64,000 nt of DNA from Rhabditoides inermis (taxonomy: Eukaryota; Nematoda; Chromadorea; Rhabditida; Rhabditidae): NCBI GenBank assembly GCA_963966185.1, contig CAWZYM010000462.1, forward strand, positions 16,001-80,000. Direction: 5' to 3'. Position 1 is the stretch's first letter. The number at the start of each line of letters is the position of its first letter. The notes beneath the pieces are model-generated. The model ran no database searches and was not told the origin of the DNA. It was given only the letters and a program-made list of their open reading frames with translations. The position numbers were made by a program, and so were the translations under genes. Shown in pieces: positions 10,640 through 39,649 of this stretch.

Positions 10640-12622
10640 GTTTTGTGTGCAGGATGTGGGGGCGAAATGAGGAGCAAAATATATGGGAATGTAATAACGG
10701 GGGGCAATCTGTGTGATGGAAAAATGGGGGAGTAAACAGGAGGATATCGAGATGATGATACTTGTTAACTTGTTCCGAGAAGAGTGAGGGAACGATCGCC
10801 CTGGAAAGGGGTGATGGAGGAAGTCCTATTATGGAGATGTGTACTGGCTTCCGCGAGCCTTTGATCGTTCCTGGACCGAAGTTCACTATCGATTCCGCTT
10901 CTGAAAGACGTCGAACTCTTTGTTGTCCGTATGTCCGCTGTAGACAACTCAAACTAAACGATAGATTGCAACCGAGTTCATCACTAAAGGTGTCCAGGAC
11001 CAGGTGGCAACCGTTCAGCTCATCTATTTTGTTATTTGCATAAGAATGGTTTATTATGAAGAAGAGCACCGATGGCAATACATCTTGAACAAACAACCAG
11101 AATCCTTGCCTTGGCAGCTCATCTCTAATCCAGTGTTGTCCCATTGTGACAGAGAGACTAGATTACCATTACACTCGACCTTCAATCGCTAAATTAGATG
11201 CGAACGCCGACCGGGCTCCCAAAACCAAGGTGATCTCAATTTGGTGGAGAATACATGGATGTGCATTCATGACTGGCACGAGGGAAATACTATAAAAGGA
11301 CTATGCATTATGCAGAATGGAGGAGAGAGAGAGAGGGGGGGGGAGAGGAGAGGAGAGAGATAGGGAGAGTTTGAATGTCTTATGGGGCATTGTCGCCTTC
11401 AAGGAATTTCGTGCGCACTTCCTGATATTCAAAACATATGATGCATTCTTTTCTATTCCACGTAGGAATATGGCTTCTCTATACACATCCCTTAGTAATA
11501 TGTGAGAGGGGAGGCATGTGAGTTTTGTGGGATGGTCGAATGATTGAACGAACAGACGTATCTGCTCCTGAAAAAGCGTACTTTTTTATAGGTTTTGTGT
11601 GAGCCTCACACGAACTCTTTTTCACATTCACTCACTCAGCAGGTGTAAAGTGAGAGTGGTGACGTGCTTCTTTTGCAAAGAAAACCGATTTCGCGCACAT
11701 CCGATCCCCGTCTCGGTTAGTTCTAGGAATTTTCTAGGTTACATTTAGGCAGATTGCCATCTTCTCCCTTCCACATCTCTCACTCGACCCACGGTCTCCC
11801 TTTTTGTCTCGATCTTTCTCGGACGCTCTCCGATCGGCGCGCTCTCTCGCACTGTCTCACCACAGACCGACCAGACCATCGTTTCATCTCCGCACTTTCG
11901 CCCCTCCCCCCACCGACCCGCGTATGCCAATCCCTGCCTCTCTCACTCTCGCACTCACCAGCTGATTTCTACTGATCGATTCGCGTGATAGCAGACCTCA
12001 CCTCTCTCTCTCTCACTCACACATTCATTCTAGTTTGAATCGGTGCTCAATGTGTAATCAGCAGGAGCCACAGAGGCGGGCTCTCTCTCTCTCTCTCTCT
12101 TGATGCGCGCGCGCGCGATTTGCCCCGTGTAGTTTGCAGCTGATTGTGCGCACACTTGGACAGTGCGCGCTCACTACGCTACCACATCGACACTACATTA
12201 CGCGTTCGCGGTTTTTTTAAATTAAAAAATGTTGTAAGTTGGTATTGCGAGTGTGTTGTAATGTTGGTGTGATGCTATCTTTGTCGGGTTCTCCGGTTAC
12301 AAATATCTCTCTCACCACTCTCTCGCTTCGCGCCGATTGATGAATGAATCTTCCCGTTGCGCGCGGTTGATTTTTTTTTCATTTCTTTTTTGTATACTTT
12401 GATTTATGTTATACACAACACTAGATTGCAAATCACTTTCTTTGTCTATATATTATCATTTGCAGTGCGATACTGATGCGGGTGATATAGCTCGCTGCGG
12501 CCGTTATCAATCTACGCGCTCTCACACACCACACCTTTTTTCCTTGCTCAACGAATTATCATCTATATTTCAACATATCATCTACGTTTTCATTCTGCGG
12601 GTTTTAGTATATTCAATCAACG
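10640..12622. other. Intergenic DNA and probable ING promoter region
   Basis: No gene is supportable. There are short GA/CT tracts (11315-11365, 12001-12020, 12080-12101) and a GCGCGC run at about 12105-12117. The last few hundred bases before 12623 presumably hold the ING promoter and 5' UTR. Confidence 0.45.
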
Positions 12623-19790
<7,168 letters not shown>

Positions 19791-20416
19791 GGGAGGAGGA
19801 GAAGGAGGAGGAGCAGTGTGCTCCAGTTATTGTTATTGTAGGATAGATATAGTCTTGCCCAGTTGTTGCTCGTGTAGACGATGACGTCATCGTGTCGTCG
19901 TCTCACAGGGTCGTCCCCAGCTTTCACTTCCACCCCCACACACCCACGTCCCACCCGTTTGGTCTGTTTTCATTGTGCCCAGAATATAGAGAGAAGAGAG
20001 AGATTATCCCATGTCAGGTTCTATTGTCGCCTATATGTTTCTTTTATAATTGTCTTGTTTTGGATGAAGACGATTTTGTTATGACGTGTCTGTTTTGCGA
20101 GTGCTTGGATGGATCGGGGATGGACGTTCCGATGCATTGTGTATGAGGCAGCGACCCCCGTGCTCCGAGCCCGGCTCGCTTCATTGCCTCAGGGCAGCAG
20201 TGAGACACTCACTGCGGTTTTGTTGTGCACTCGAGTAGGCATCAAAGGGGAGAAATGCCGTGTGTATAATCCGTGTCTTTTATGCGCTTGTCTCTGCTCC
20301 GCTTTTTCTCAGTCTGTACGGTTTTCTAATGTGCGACGACGACTTCGATGTTCAGAGACTCGTTTCCGCGCTTTGATTGCGGTATTTTCACGTTTTGCAA
20401 GAAGCGCGCTGTGAAG
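19791..20416. other. ING 3' UTR and kinesin-13 upstream region
   Basis: No coding evidence. A short MCDDDFDVQRL frame near 20330 ends at a stop and does not join the downstream exons, so it was not used. Confidence 0.5.
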
Positions 20417-30129
<9,713 letters not shown>

Positions 30130-30550
30130 GCCCCGCCCCTCCCAGCCACGCCCCTTTCCTCTACATCGAGACCACATTCTTGTGGTACTGCGACTAGACC
30201 CCGCGGTATCTCTTCTCTAGCTTTTCCTTTATGTAACGTTACTAGCTGATTTCGTCACCGGGTCGTTTTGCCCCTTCCCCCAGAGAGATATGATTATACT
30301 AGTTAGAGTGTACTAGATGAGAGGTGAGTGCTCCGCCCTTTGTTTCGAGGTAGTTTAGGGAGCCCGACGGCTCCCAGTGTTCTGCTATCCGTAACAGTGT
30401 TTTATGCCGGGTCTCTGGAATTGAGAGAACGTATTTTAGATGTAAGCAATCTTCCCAGATTGCCTCACCGAGTTCAAATTGCATCTACATTCTGTACCAT
30501 TTATGCATTGCTTCGTTTTTTTTCTGGCGATAAATTTATTTAATTTAAGG
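30130..30550. other. Kinesin-13 3' UTR and intergenic DNA
   Basis: Converges with the minus-strand Kunitz-family copy A. No gene is seen. Confidence 0.5.
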
Positions 30551-30553
30551 GTT

Positions 30554-31184
30554 TCACTTTTTGCAGCAGGTGGCGATGTGCTTGCCTTGTACACAGGTCG
30601 ATCCCTTGCCACAGAACTTGTGAGCGCAGCTGAAAGGGGATCTCTCTCTCTCCCTCTCTCCTTCTCTCCCCCTCTCTCTCTCCTTCTCCCTCCCTCTCTC
30701 CCCCTCTCTCTCCTTCTCCCTCTCTCTCTCCCTCTACCCACCTCTTTCCCACGATCTGGCTCTTGTCCATCACCGTATTTCCCTTCTTGAGCTTCTCGCA
30801 CAGTGCCATGTTGTCGCGGTACTCTTCTCGAATGGAAATGAATGTGAGAAGTGTCAGAGATCGATTGCGGGACTCACAATCCTTGGTATCGCAGCAGTTT
30901 CCACCCTCTCCTCTCTTCCCGGTCACGTGGCAGTTACTTCCTTTCGGGCAATCCTCCTTAGGGTCGTACGGCGACTGCCCGCCCTAAAAGCGCACAGATG
31001 GAACTGCGATTTTGTCGATGTATGGATTTAGAGAGTATTCCGCCATTTATCCTATTGTGAATGTCCCTGAACGAATCGAACACTTTTCGGACAGTGCGCA
31101 CTGGTAACGAGTAGAGTGGTAACTGGTACTTACCGGCGGGACGTCAAACTGCGGAGCGATCCGGTAGGCTCGCCCAGCACACAG
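30554..31184 (-). pseudogene. Kunitz/cysteine-rich secreted protein family, copy A (5'-truncated pseudogene)
   Basis: Exon equivalents 3-6 lie at about 31184-31135, 30983-30878, 30826-30742 and 30629-30554. They encode CVLGEPTGS, DCPKGSNCHV plus GNCCDTKD, CEKLKKGNTVMDKSQIVGKR and HKFCGKGSTCVQGKH followed by IATCCKK and a stop. The last exon has exactly the 76-nt length seen in copy D. No signal-peptide or Kunitz exon is found upstream. Exon 3 shifts frame between GEPTGS and APQFDVPP. Exon 4 ends with one leftover T, so joining to either possible acceptor of exon 5 makes TAA or TAG. Together these indicate a dead, 5'-truncated copy. Confidence 0.8.
30636..30736. repeat. CT-rich microsatellite in last intron of copy A
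   Basis: CT/CTCCC tract at the same intron position as tracts in copies B, C and D, so it was inherited with the family. Confidence 0.85.
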
Positions 31185-31576
31185 CTTTTATATCTACAAG
31201 AAACAGAATGTATATTAGTATTTAGTATAAAGCTTTAGCGATCAGTTTCGCCATACTCTTCTTGCGACTCGAAATACTGTGTTATAAATATCTGTCTTTC
31301 ATGTTTCGCGCGCCCCCTATTCTAATTCATACAAAACAGCCTGTCCGTTCTCTATGTCTGCGAGTGACACTAATGGTCTCATGCGCCGCATACATAGCCG
31401 AGCAGTCGGCAGCGTGTCGCGTGTGAGACGAGCCGAGTTTGCACTTTATTAGGCCCTGCCCACTATGACCAGGAGGAGAGGCGAGGTAGGCACGACTCGG
31501 ACTGGTCACATGTAAGGTAAAAAAAACTGACGTGTAAGCAGCTGTTCGAGCATTCGTGGTGGTGGTCGAAAACAGT
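31185..31576. other. Unassigned DNA between copy A and module X
   Basis: The missing exons 1 and 2 of copy A were looked for here and not found. Confidence 0.4.
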
Positions 31577-32229
31577 GTCGACGGTTTGTATCTTGATCTC
31601 TAGTAGAGTTGACTTTCGAAGCAACATTTGGACACTTGAGATTTGCCCCGGGCAAACTCGAACCCAGATGACCTCTCAGTTGGGGGCAACTCGCAAGAGA
31701 GACTGACAACCGCCACAGCGTCCATAGCCCAACTCCTGTTCTTATTTATGTCCCGCTCTTTCGAGGGGATTCCAAAAAATGAGAAATACTCATAATTGCT
31801 CCTCTACACGGAATTCTTTAGTAAAAGGCGAAAGAATTTCACGGTCAAATGTAGGGGAACCAGAGATGTCAATACCGTCGCAGCCCCGCTCTTCTCAGCT
31901 GGCCTCGCGCTATTTACACCGGGTTTGTGCCACCTGCTGTGGGCGGGGCCAACTCTGTGTGAGAGCGCGAAAGATGGCTGTGTAAACCCGGTGCGAGTTG
32001 CACTCTCCTGTCCTAGATAGGCATTGAATAAGTTTGTTTATTCGAGATCATACTTCACAGGATCATTTTTGTAGTATGTATTTCGCCATCCCCTTGAAAT
32101 TGGAGACTCTCCAACCGCGATGAACGGGAAAGGAGCGGGGCGCGAGCGGGAAGAAGCCTAGGCTTGAGGACCGCGGACGACTTTTGGTTGGCCTGCGCCC
32201 CGCTCATCTGAGCGGTTTCAATCAAATCA
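31577..32229 (-). mobile_element. Module X, copy a (composite repeat; sense taken as minus strand)
   Basis: Matches 51137-51760 in inverted orientation over about 600 bp, and also parts of 40185-40560 and 42625-42954. Read on the minus strand it holds a GC-rich hairpin-forming start (GACCGCTCAG-type), an rRNA/snRNA-like folded stretch with an Sm-like ATTTTTTGG (about 31753-31855), the phrase AGCGGGACATAAATA, and a tRNA-like block with box B GGGTTCGAGTT (about 31640-31720). No transposase or RT is present in this copy. Confidence 0.75.
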
Positions 32230-32240
32230 AACAGACTAAC

Positions 32241-32357
32241 CAATGCGGTCTCCCATCTGTTTCGCTGTCATTGCATGTCCATTCATCACGAATTGTCCAC
32301 TGGCAACTCCATCCAGAGAACACGAGAGAGCACCCAGGAGAGAAGAAACTTCACGTT
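32241..32357 (-). pseudogene. ABCG-transporter-like exon (N-terminal part of nucleotide-binding domain), fragment
   Basis: A 117-nt exon with a ctctttcag acceptor and a gttagt donor. It encodes SSLLGALSCSLDGVASG, then QFVMNGHAMTAKQMGDRI. This aligns by eye with the region just after Walker A of ABCG5/ABCG8 (TTLLDAMSGRL...GEVYVNGRAL). No neighbouring ABCG exons are visible. Module X starts about 12 bp downstream of the donor, so the exon sits directly against the repeat. Probably a dispersed gene fragment; homology is by eye only. Confidence 0.45.
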
Positions 32358-32564
32358 CTGAAAGAGAATGGTTCGTAGAATAATGGGAAACAATAGTCGA
32401 AACATATTGACATATTTGTTTCATAAAGGATTATGGAATGTACTATCATGGGAGAGCGTCATAGACTTGTGTGTTTTTAATCATTTACCCACCCTGTGTA
32501 TAGAGGACAGCCATAATTTCTCCAGCATATAGCTCGAATGATACTCCTTTCAGAGGATACTCCT

Positions 32565-33760
<1,196 letters not shown>

Positions 33761-33766
33761 ATGATG

Positions 33767-33857
33767 TCACTTTTTGCAGCAAGTTGCGACGTGCTTGCCT
33801 TGTACACAGAACGTTCCCTTGCCACAGAATTTGTGGTCACAGCTAAAAGAGGATTTC

Positions 33858-33895
<38 letters not shown>

Positions 33896-35569
33896 CCCCC
33901 TCACATCTTTCCGACAACAACACTCTCGTATCCGTCGCTCTTGGTCTTCCACGTCTTGCCCTTCTTCATCTTCTCACACTGCTCCAGATCCAGCTGGTAC
34001 TCGGCTGGAATGGAAGACATCATGATCCACGTGTAGTCGAATTGACCATCTATCGTGTTGTTCTACTTGTCAGATCGCGAGGGGACCGATACTCGAGTCT
34101 TCTCTTTGCTCTTGTTTGGATGAAGATCCGGGGAATATTGGTGTAGCCATCGGAGTAATGTATGAGCACTGGTCAGATTGTATGGTGGAAGGGTAAACTA
34201 TAAACTATGATCGTGCTGTCGAACTGAATTCCAGTGATATCGAGTATCGATACTCACTCTCTTTCTTGGTATCACAGCAGTATCCCCATCCGGGCTCTCC
34301 CGTCGGATTCGGGTGGCAGGTACTTCCAGCCGGGCACTTCTCACCGGCGGGAGCCGGCGGCGGCTTCACGCCCTCAAACGGTTCGATTGGACTGGGATGT
34401 TTGACGGTTCATTGAGGCACGTATACTTATCGGATAGTGCTGGATAAAGTGAGTGAAACCCATCTGCGCGAAAGACTACTACAATCGTAGGTTTTCATGA
34501 ATAATTTCGTAATGAAATCAATATGAATATGATCATATTTGTTTTTTTTCGTACCGGCGGGGGCGGCGGTCTCTCGGGTGGGGTGTAGCACGAACCAGTC
34601 GAGTCGCCCAGCACACAACCCACTTGGTCCGGCACTGCAATATGCACACATAACACTAACAGCAAGACAAAGATAGTCAGTCATACAGTCGTTTTGTACG
34701 TTTAATGCTCTTCGAAAAAGGAGGATGTTCCTCTGCAAATCAGAGGATGTTCCTCTGCACATCCTGTTCAATTCGATTGAGGAATGCGTGATCCGTGGTC
34801 TACACCCCTATCGAAAAGACTCCACTGACTGAAGCACGCATGGATGCAGTCCGAATGGCTTGCAAAGACAGTCGAGGGCTGCTCGCATCCAGTCTAGGGA
34901 TGTCAAAGGGTGTTTTCAAGTGTCACGGATATGTGCTTACTGTATATCAAAATGAAGTAAATTATATGTAGTTTTGAAATAGTATTACTTGAATTAGTTG
35001 TTTTCTTTCATTTCCGCGTTACGCGCATCGAAAGCGCGCGGTATGAGGGCGCGCGCGGCCCACAACTTCAAGAGAAAGGCTAAGCCACGCCCCTTTTTGA
35101 CGTCATTTTTATGGGATCAAATCAATTTTTGTCAAAAAATAATAGGTTATGACACGGTCCAGCGCCAAACGGAAGGTACTACTAGATACAACTTTTTACG
35201 GCGCGTCGAATGGTGTATTCCGTTTGGCGCTGGAAGATGCCGCATATTTGTGCCATCTAAGCTCCGCCCACTTGACATCCCTAATCCAGTCGCCATGAAC
35301 GGGTAGCATGTTTTGTGGTCTTCGTCGTAGTAGTACTGAAAGAAGGAGATCAGTGTAGTTGGATATCGGCCGACTATTTAATTCTTTCTTGATGTATGTA
35401 GTTAAAAGTACATACGTAGAAAGATTAGGCGAGAGAGAGAAAGAGAGAGCCACTACCGTACCTTCAGCGCTGACTTGCCGCACTTGGCAATCTTGGGAGT
35501 CTTGAAGGCGTTCTTGCAGTCCTGGGCAGCTGCTCCCACACAGAGCAGTAGCAGAACTACCACAATCAT
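33767..35569 (-). pseudogene. Kunitz/cysteine-rich secreted protein, copy B (disrupted by a MITE)
   Basis: Six exon positions equal those of copy D: 35569-35462 (signal peptide MIVVVLLLLCVGAAAQ, then DCKNAFKTPKIAKCGK), 35335-34828 (Kunitz, split by the MITE at 34895-35283), 34634-34555, 34372-34258, 34004-33905 and 33842-33767. Exon lengths of 108, 80, 115, 100 and 76 nt are identical to D. Without the insert the Kunitz exon reads YYYDEDHKTCYPFMATG, then CEQPSTVFASHSDCIHACF, with Kunitz cysteine spacing. The C-terminal half has KCPAGSTCHPNPTGEPGWG, CCDTKK and HKFCGKGTFCVQGKHVATCC. Apart from the insertion I see no break, so it was functional until recently. If the MITE were spliced out a product might still form, but no such splice sites are evident. 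Confidence 0.85.
34895..35283. mobile_element. hAT-like MITE, copy 1, 389 bp, inside Kunitz exon of copy B
   Basis: Terminal inverted repeats TAGGGATGTCAA/TTGACATCCCTA. A perfect 8-bp target duplication ATCCAGTC occupies 34887-34894 and 35284-35291. The 8-bp duplication and TIR sequence fit the hAT superfamily. No transposase frame, so non-autonomous. Removing the element plus one duplication restores the exon. Confidence 0.93.
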
Positions 35570-35605
35570 GATTGGCAGACTGAACACACTCAGCCATTCT
35601 CTTCT

Positions 35606-35613
35606 CTTTTATA
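35606..35613 (-). promoter_or_regulatory. TATA box of copy B
   Basis: TATAAAAG on the minus strand, 37 bp before the ATG. The equivalent box is present in copies C and D, together with a shared upstream block (see findings). Confidence 0.75.
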
Positions 35614-35786
35614 CCATCTTTGCATTCTGCAGCATTGTAGGCCAAAGCATCGAAACGATCGAAACACACGTGGCGCACAAATCACGAAAACATTTGAGAT
35701 ACTGCTTTGTCCCGTAAACAACTTCGGAAATGTTCAAGATCAAGGTCGATTCAACAGAAGAAGGCCAATGAGTATTTATTGTTCAC

Positions 35787-36566
35787 GCAGAATGTCCACC
35801 CTCCCTCTATGTGCGCAGATTGTCCGGTGCACAGAATGTCCAGCCTCCCTCTATGTACGCAGATTGTCCGGTGCACAGAAACAGAATGTCCACCCTCCCA
35901 CTATGTACGCAGATTGTCCGGTGCACAGAATGTCCACCCTCCCTCTATGTGCGCAGATTGTCCGGTGCACAGAATGTCCAGCCTCCCTCTATGTACGCAG
36001 ATTGTCCGGTGCACAGAAACAGAATGTCCACCCTCCCACTATGTACGCAGATTGTCCGGTGCACAGAATGTCCACCCTCCCTCTATGTGCGCAGATTGTC
36101 CGGTGCACAGAATGTCCAGCCTCCCTCTATGTACGCAGATTGTCCGGTGCACAGAAACAGAATGTCCACCCTCCCACTATGTACGCAGATTGTCCGGTGC
36201 ACAGAATGTCCACCCTCCCTCTATGTGCGCAGATTGTCCGGTGCACAGAATGTCCAGCCTCCCTCTATGTACGCAGATTGTCCGGTGCACAGAATGTCCA
36301 CCCTTCCTCTATGTGCGCAGATTGTCCGGTGCACAGAATGTCCGTCCTCCCACTATGTGCGCAGATTGTCCGGTGCACAGAATGTCCGTCCTCCCACTAT
36401 GTGCGCAGATTGTCCGGTGCACAGAATGTCCGTCCTCCCACTATGTGCGCAGATTGTCCGGTGCACAGAATGTCCACTTCCCTCTATGTACGCAGATTGT
36501 CCGGTGCACAGAATGTCCGTCCTCCCACTATGTGCGCAGATTGTCCGGTGCACAGAATGTCCACTT
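35787..36566 (+). repeat. 44-bp satellite, small array with a 138-bp higher-order repeat
   Basis: Monomer of the form AGAATGTCCACCCTCCCACT plus ATGTGCGCAGATTGTCCGGT plus GCAC. The first half repeats as 138-bp trimers (50+44+44) caused by an extra AAACAG in every third unit; the second half is simple monomers. It lies between the divergent promoters of copies B and C. Open frames of 266-315 codons here are repeat artefacts. Confidence 0.97.
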
Positions 36567-36784
36567 TTCCTCTTTTTTTCGCATACGCATGTCACGCTAA
36601 CTGTAACTTAACCAAGGTAACAAATGTCCTGAACGAATCCAATACATTTGCAAACTCGACCTTTGTCGGGAACATTTCCGTGTTGCCGCATTGTTGTTTA
36701 CGGAAACATATTTAGTGATTTGTGCATTTTCTATTTTCAATTACTGGCCTACTTTCTTAGTTAATAGCGAATAGCAGAAGACAG

Positions 36785-36792
36785 TATAAAAA
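36785..36792 (+). promoter_or_regulatory. TATA box of copy C
   Basis: TATAAAAA 36 bp upstream of the ATG at 36828, equivalent to the boxes of copies B and D. Confidence 0.7.
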
Positions 36793-36827
36793 GGAGCTGT
36801 TCGTCAAGCTTTTTCTATCTGCCGGCT

Positions 36828-37936
36828 ATGATAATCGTTCTACTACTGCTTTGTCTCGGAGTCGTCCCTCCCTCCCTCCCTCCCTCCCTCCCTCCCTCCC
36901 TCCCTCCCTCCCTCCCTCCCTCCCTCCCTCCCTCCCTCCCTCCCTCCCTCCCTCCCTCCCTCCCTCCCTCCCTCCCTCCCTCCCTCCCTCCCTCCCTCCC
37001 TCCCTCCCTCCCTCCCTCCCTCCCTCCCTCCCTCCCTCCCTCCCTCCCTCCCTCCCTCCCTCCCTCCCTCCCTCCCTCCCTCCCTCCCTCCCTCCCTCCC
37101 TCCCTCCCTCCCTCCCTCCCTCCCTCCCTCCCTCCCTCCCTCCCTCCCTCCCGACGACTGTGTTCCATTGTGTTCGCCACCTATAACGACTGCCTCAGCC
37201 AGTGCTTCTGTCAGTACACTCTGTAGAATACTTAGAATCAATTCAATCTATCGCATCTGGATTTCTCAAAGTTGAGGGAAGGCGAAAAGGAGATTTGCAA
37301 AGATGATTTGCAACGACACACTTGCAGTGCCGGAGTGAGCTGTGTCGGTGGGAGCTCCACTGGCTTGTGCTTCACCCCACCGGAGAAACTTCCGCCACCG
37401 CCGGTAGGAGTCGTTCTTCGCACCGCTCGAATATACTGTCTGATCTTTTCGAGGAAGCGCCGCCGCCGCCGTCTATCGCAGGGCAAGAGTGTCCCACTGA
37501 CAGCATCTGCCACCCCTACCCTGTCGGAGAACCCGGATGGGGATTCTGCTGCGATACACAGAAAGAGGGTGCGTAGCGTAGCCGCAATTTCTTTCATTTC
37601 TATCTATAATTCCTCAAAAAAGCTTCTATCATATCTTCTGTATGTATCATATTCATTTCAGTGAAGTACCCGCTAGACCTGGAGCAGTGTGAGAAGCTCA
37701 AGAAGGGTGAGACGTGGAAGACCAAGAGTGACGGATACGACAGGGTGGTCGTCGGAAAAATGCAAGGGGAGAGAGAGGGAGAGAGAGAGAAGTAGAGAAG
37801 AAGAGGAAGAGGGAGAAGGGGAGATCGAGATGATGAGATGAAGAGAAATCTTTCTTTCCAGTTGTGACCACAAGTTCTGTGACAAGGGAACGACTGTGTA
37901 CAAGGAAAGCACGTCGCCACTTGTGGCAAAAAGTGA
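36828..37936 (+). pseudogene. Kunitz/cysteine-rich secreted protein, copy C (degenerate; (TCCC)72 in the coding region)
   Basis: The signal peptide MIIVLLLLCLGVV runs in frame into 24 PPSL tetrapeptides and on into the Kunitz tail RLCSIVFATYNDCLSQCF. The remaining Kunitz domain and intron 1 are gone. Later exons are at 37328-37403, 37454-37568, 37662-37761 and 37862-37936. Exon 3 is 76 nt instead of 80 (4 missing), so the family phase gives an early TGA. The last exon is 75 nt instead of 76: one base is lost in GGAACGA-CTGTGT, shifting the frame through the final cysteines, one of which is also changed to Gly (TCGKK instead of TCCKK). The last intron has a GC donor (AAT|gcaagg). Several independent lesions make a functional product unlikely, although the first frame stays open. 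Confidence 0.85.
36865..37152 (+). repeat. (TCCC)72 microsatellite, 288 bp, perfect
   Basis: Uninterrupted tetranucleotide, 72 units. 288 is a multiple of 12, so it reads as exactly 24 repeats of four residues and keeps the flanking Kunitz frame. The C-rich strand could form i-motif and its complement G-quadruplex structures. Confidence 0.97.
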
Positions 37937-38430
37937 AATCATAGAAACAAAAATAACTTTGTGGGCATCGCAGTATATAGCATATAGGTGCAGTTTCATG
38001 TTGTGTTTCGTGTTGTGTGTTGATTGATAATCAGACTGTAAGATCACGTTCGTCTTCGTTAATGTTTTCTCATGTTAATGTTTTCTCATGGTCAATGCAT
38101 AGCTGTATCTTGATCTCTAGCAGTGCGACTGTGCGACCGACAGAACGAAAGAAGGGAGAGATGCCCAATTCCAGTTGTGTGATACTAAAAAAAATGTTTT
38201 TAGGCACAATGAAAATGGAAACATCAAAAATACAGCGACTCAGCGCAGCGACTCTGCAACTGCTTTGGCCGAATCGACCTTGATAGGACACATTTCCGTG
38301 TTGCCCGAATGTTGTTTACGCATTTACGGGTCAAAACGGTCGCTCAAAGGTTTTCGTGATTTGTGCATCTCCTATTCTCATCTCACGTGTGTTTCTTTGG
38401 TCTGGCCTAATTGCAGATTGGAGAAGAGGG
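37937..38430. other. Intergenic DNA and copy D upstream region
   Basis: Contains a short piece (GTATCTTGATCTCTAGCAG near 38105) shared with modules X-a and X-b. From about 38270 it carries the conserved family promoter block. Confidence 0.55.
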
Positions 38431-38438
38431 TATAAAAG
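38431..38438 (+). promoter_or_regulatory. TATA box of copy D
   Basis: TATAAAAG, 34-41 bp before the ATG at 38472. A conserved TTTTCGTGATTTGTGC element lies about 75 bp upstream. Confidence 0.8.
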
Positions 38439-38471
38439 GAAAGTGGATGGAGTGTGGTGAGTCTGCCAGCC

Positions 38472-38590
38472 ATGATTGTGCCTGTGCTGCTCATTCTCTG
38501 TGTGGGAGCTGCGGCTCAGAACTGCAAGAACCCTTTCAAGACTCCCAAAATTGCCAAGTGCGGCAAACCAGCACTCAAGGTACGACTCTG

Positions 38591-38650
<60 letters not shown>

Positions 38651-39600
38651 CCTATCTCCTCCCCCTCTCTCTCTTCACAGTCCTCTACATACATATTGGA
38701 GTGATACAGTTTGTGTCGATGAGAGGAGTCCGCACACTTTCATCTCTTCTCGTTCAGTACTACTTCGACGAAGAGCATAGGGCGTGCTACCCGTTCACTG
38801 CCACCGGATGCGAGCAGCCCTCCACTGTCTTCGCCAGCCACAACGACTGCCTCCATGCGTGCTTCTGTCAGTTTCCCATTTTCGAAAAGGCTCCCATAGC
38901 CCATAGCGCACGAAACAAGAGAGACATACATTTAGAATACGGCATATCGAATCGCAAGCGGAGTAATACACAACAATGTTTATCTTCCGCGACATAACAT
39001 ACACGAACACGTGAAAATAACGAGCAGAATGTGGCAAGTATGGGGCTGATCTTATTATCGATGAGTTGCAGTGATGGACGGCGTGAGCTGTTCGCTGGGT
39101 GAGCCGACAGGCTCGTGCTTCACTCCACTCGAGATGCCCCCTCCCCCGCCGGTACGAACAGTCCGTTCCAAGGTTCTAAGCTACAAAATATCTAATCAAA
39201 TCCAATGTTCATTCGGAATCGCAAACATGACACGTAAAAAAAAAGAAATCACTCATAAGAACTGGAATTGACGGAAGACTCTCACAATCCATGTTTTGAG
39301 GGAGTGAAGCTGCCGCCGCCCCCGCCGAGTGTCAAGTGCCCTGCCGGAAGCACCTGCCACCCTCTGCCGATGGCAGAGCCCGGACACGGATACTGCTGCG
39401 ATACCAAGAAAAATAGTGAGTCTCTCGCTATCACTTCTGGAATTCAAAAGTACTTCAAATCTATCATACATAGAGTACACTGGGTCTGATTCCAGCCGAG
39501 TACCCCCTAGACTTGGAGCAGTGTGAGAAGGGAAAGAAGGGAAAGACGGTGACGGACAAGAGCGAGGGATACGACAGGGTGATCGTCGGAAAGAGGTAGG

Positions 39601-39649
<49 letters not shown>

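Noticed and set aside
20334..20381. MCDDDFDVQRL frame as the start of kinesin-13
   Set aside because: It ends at a stop after 15 codons with no donor that joins exon 2 in phase. The ATG at 20417, or an internal ATG in exon 2, fits.
36353..36595. CRISPR array interpretation of the regularly spaced repeats near 35.8-36.6 kb and in the large arrays
   Set aside because: Units are contiguous tandem copies without unique spacers, in a eukaryotic genome; this is a satellite.
36815..37241. Gly/Glu/Arg-rich minus-strand frames over 36.8-37.2 kb
   Set aside because: Complement of the (TCCC)72 tract.
38867..38951. Extension of the copy D Kunitz exon to a later gtaata donor
   Set aside because: It is phase compatible but would add about 28 residues absent from B and C. 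The T|gtcagt donor is conserved in all three copies.
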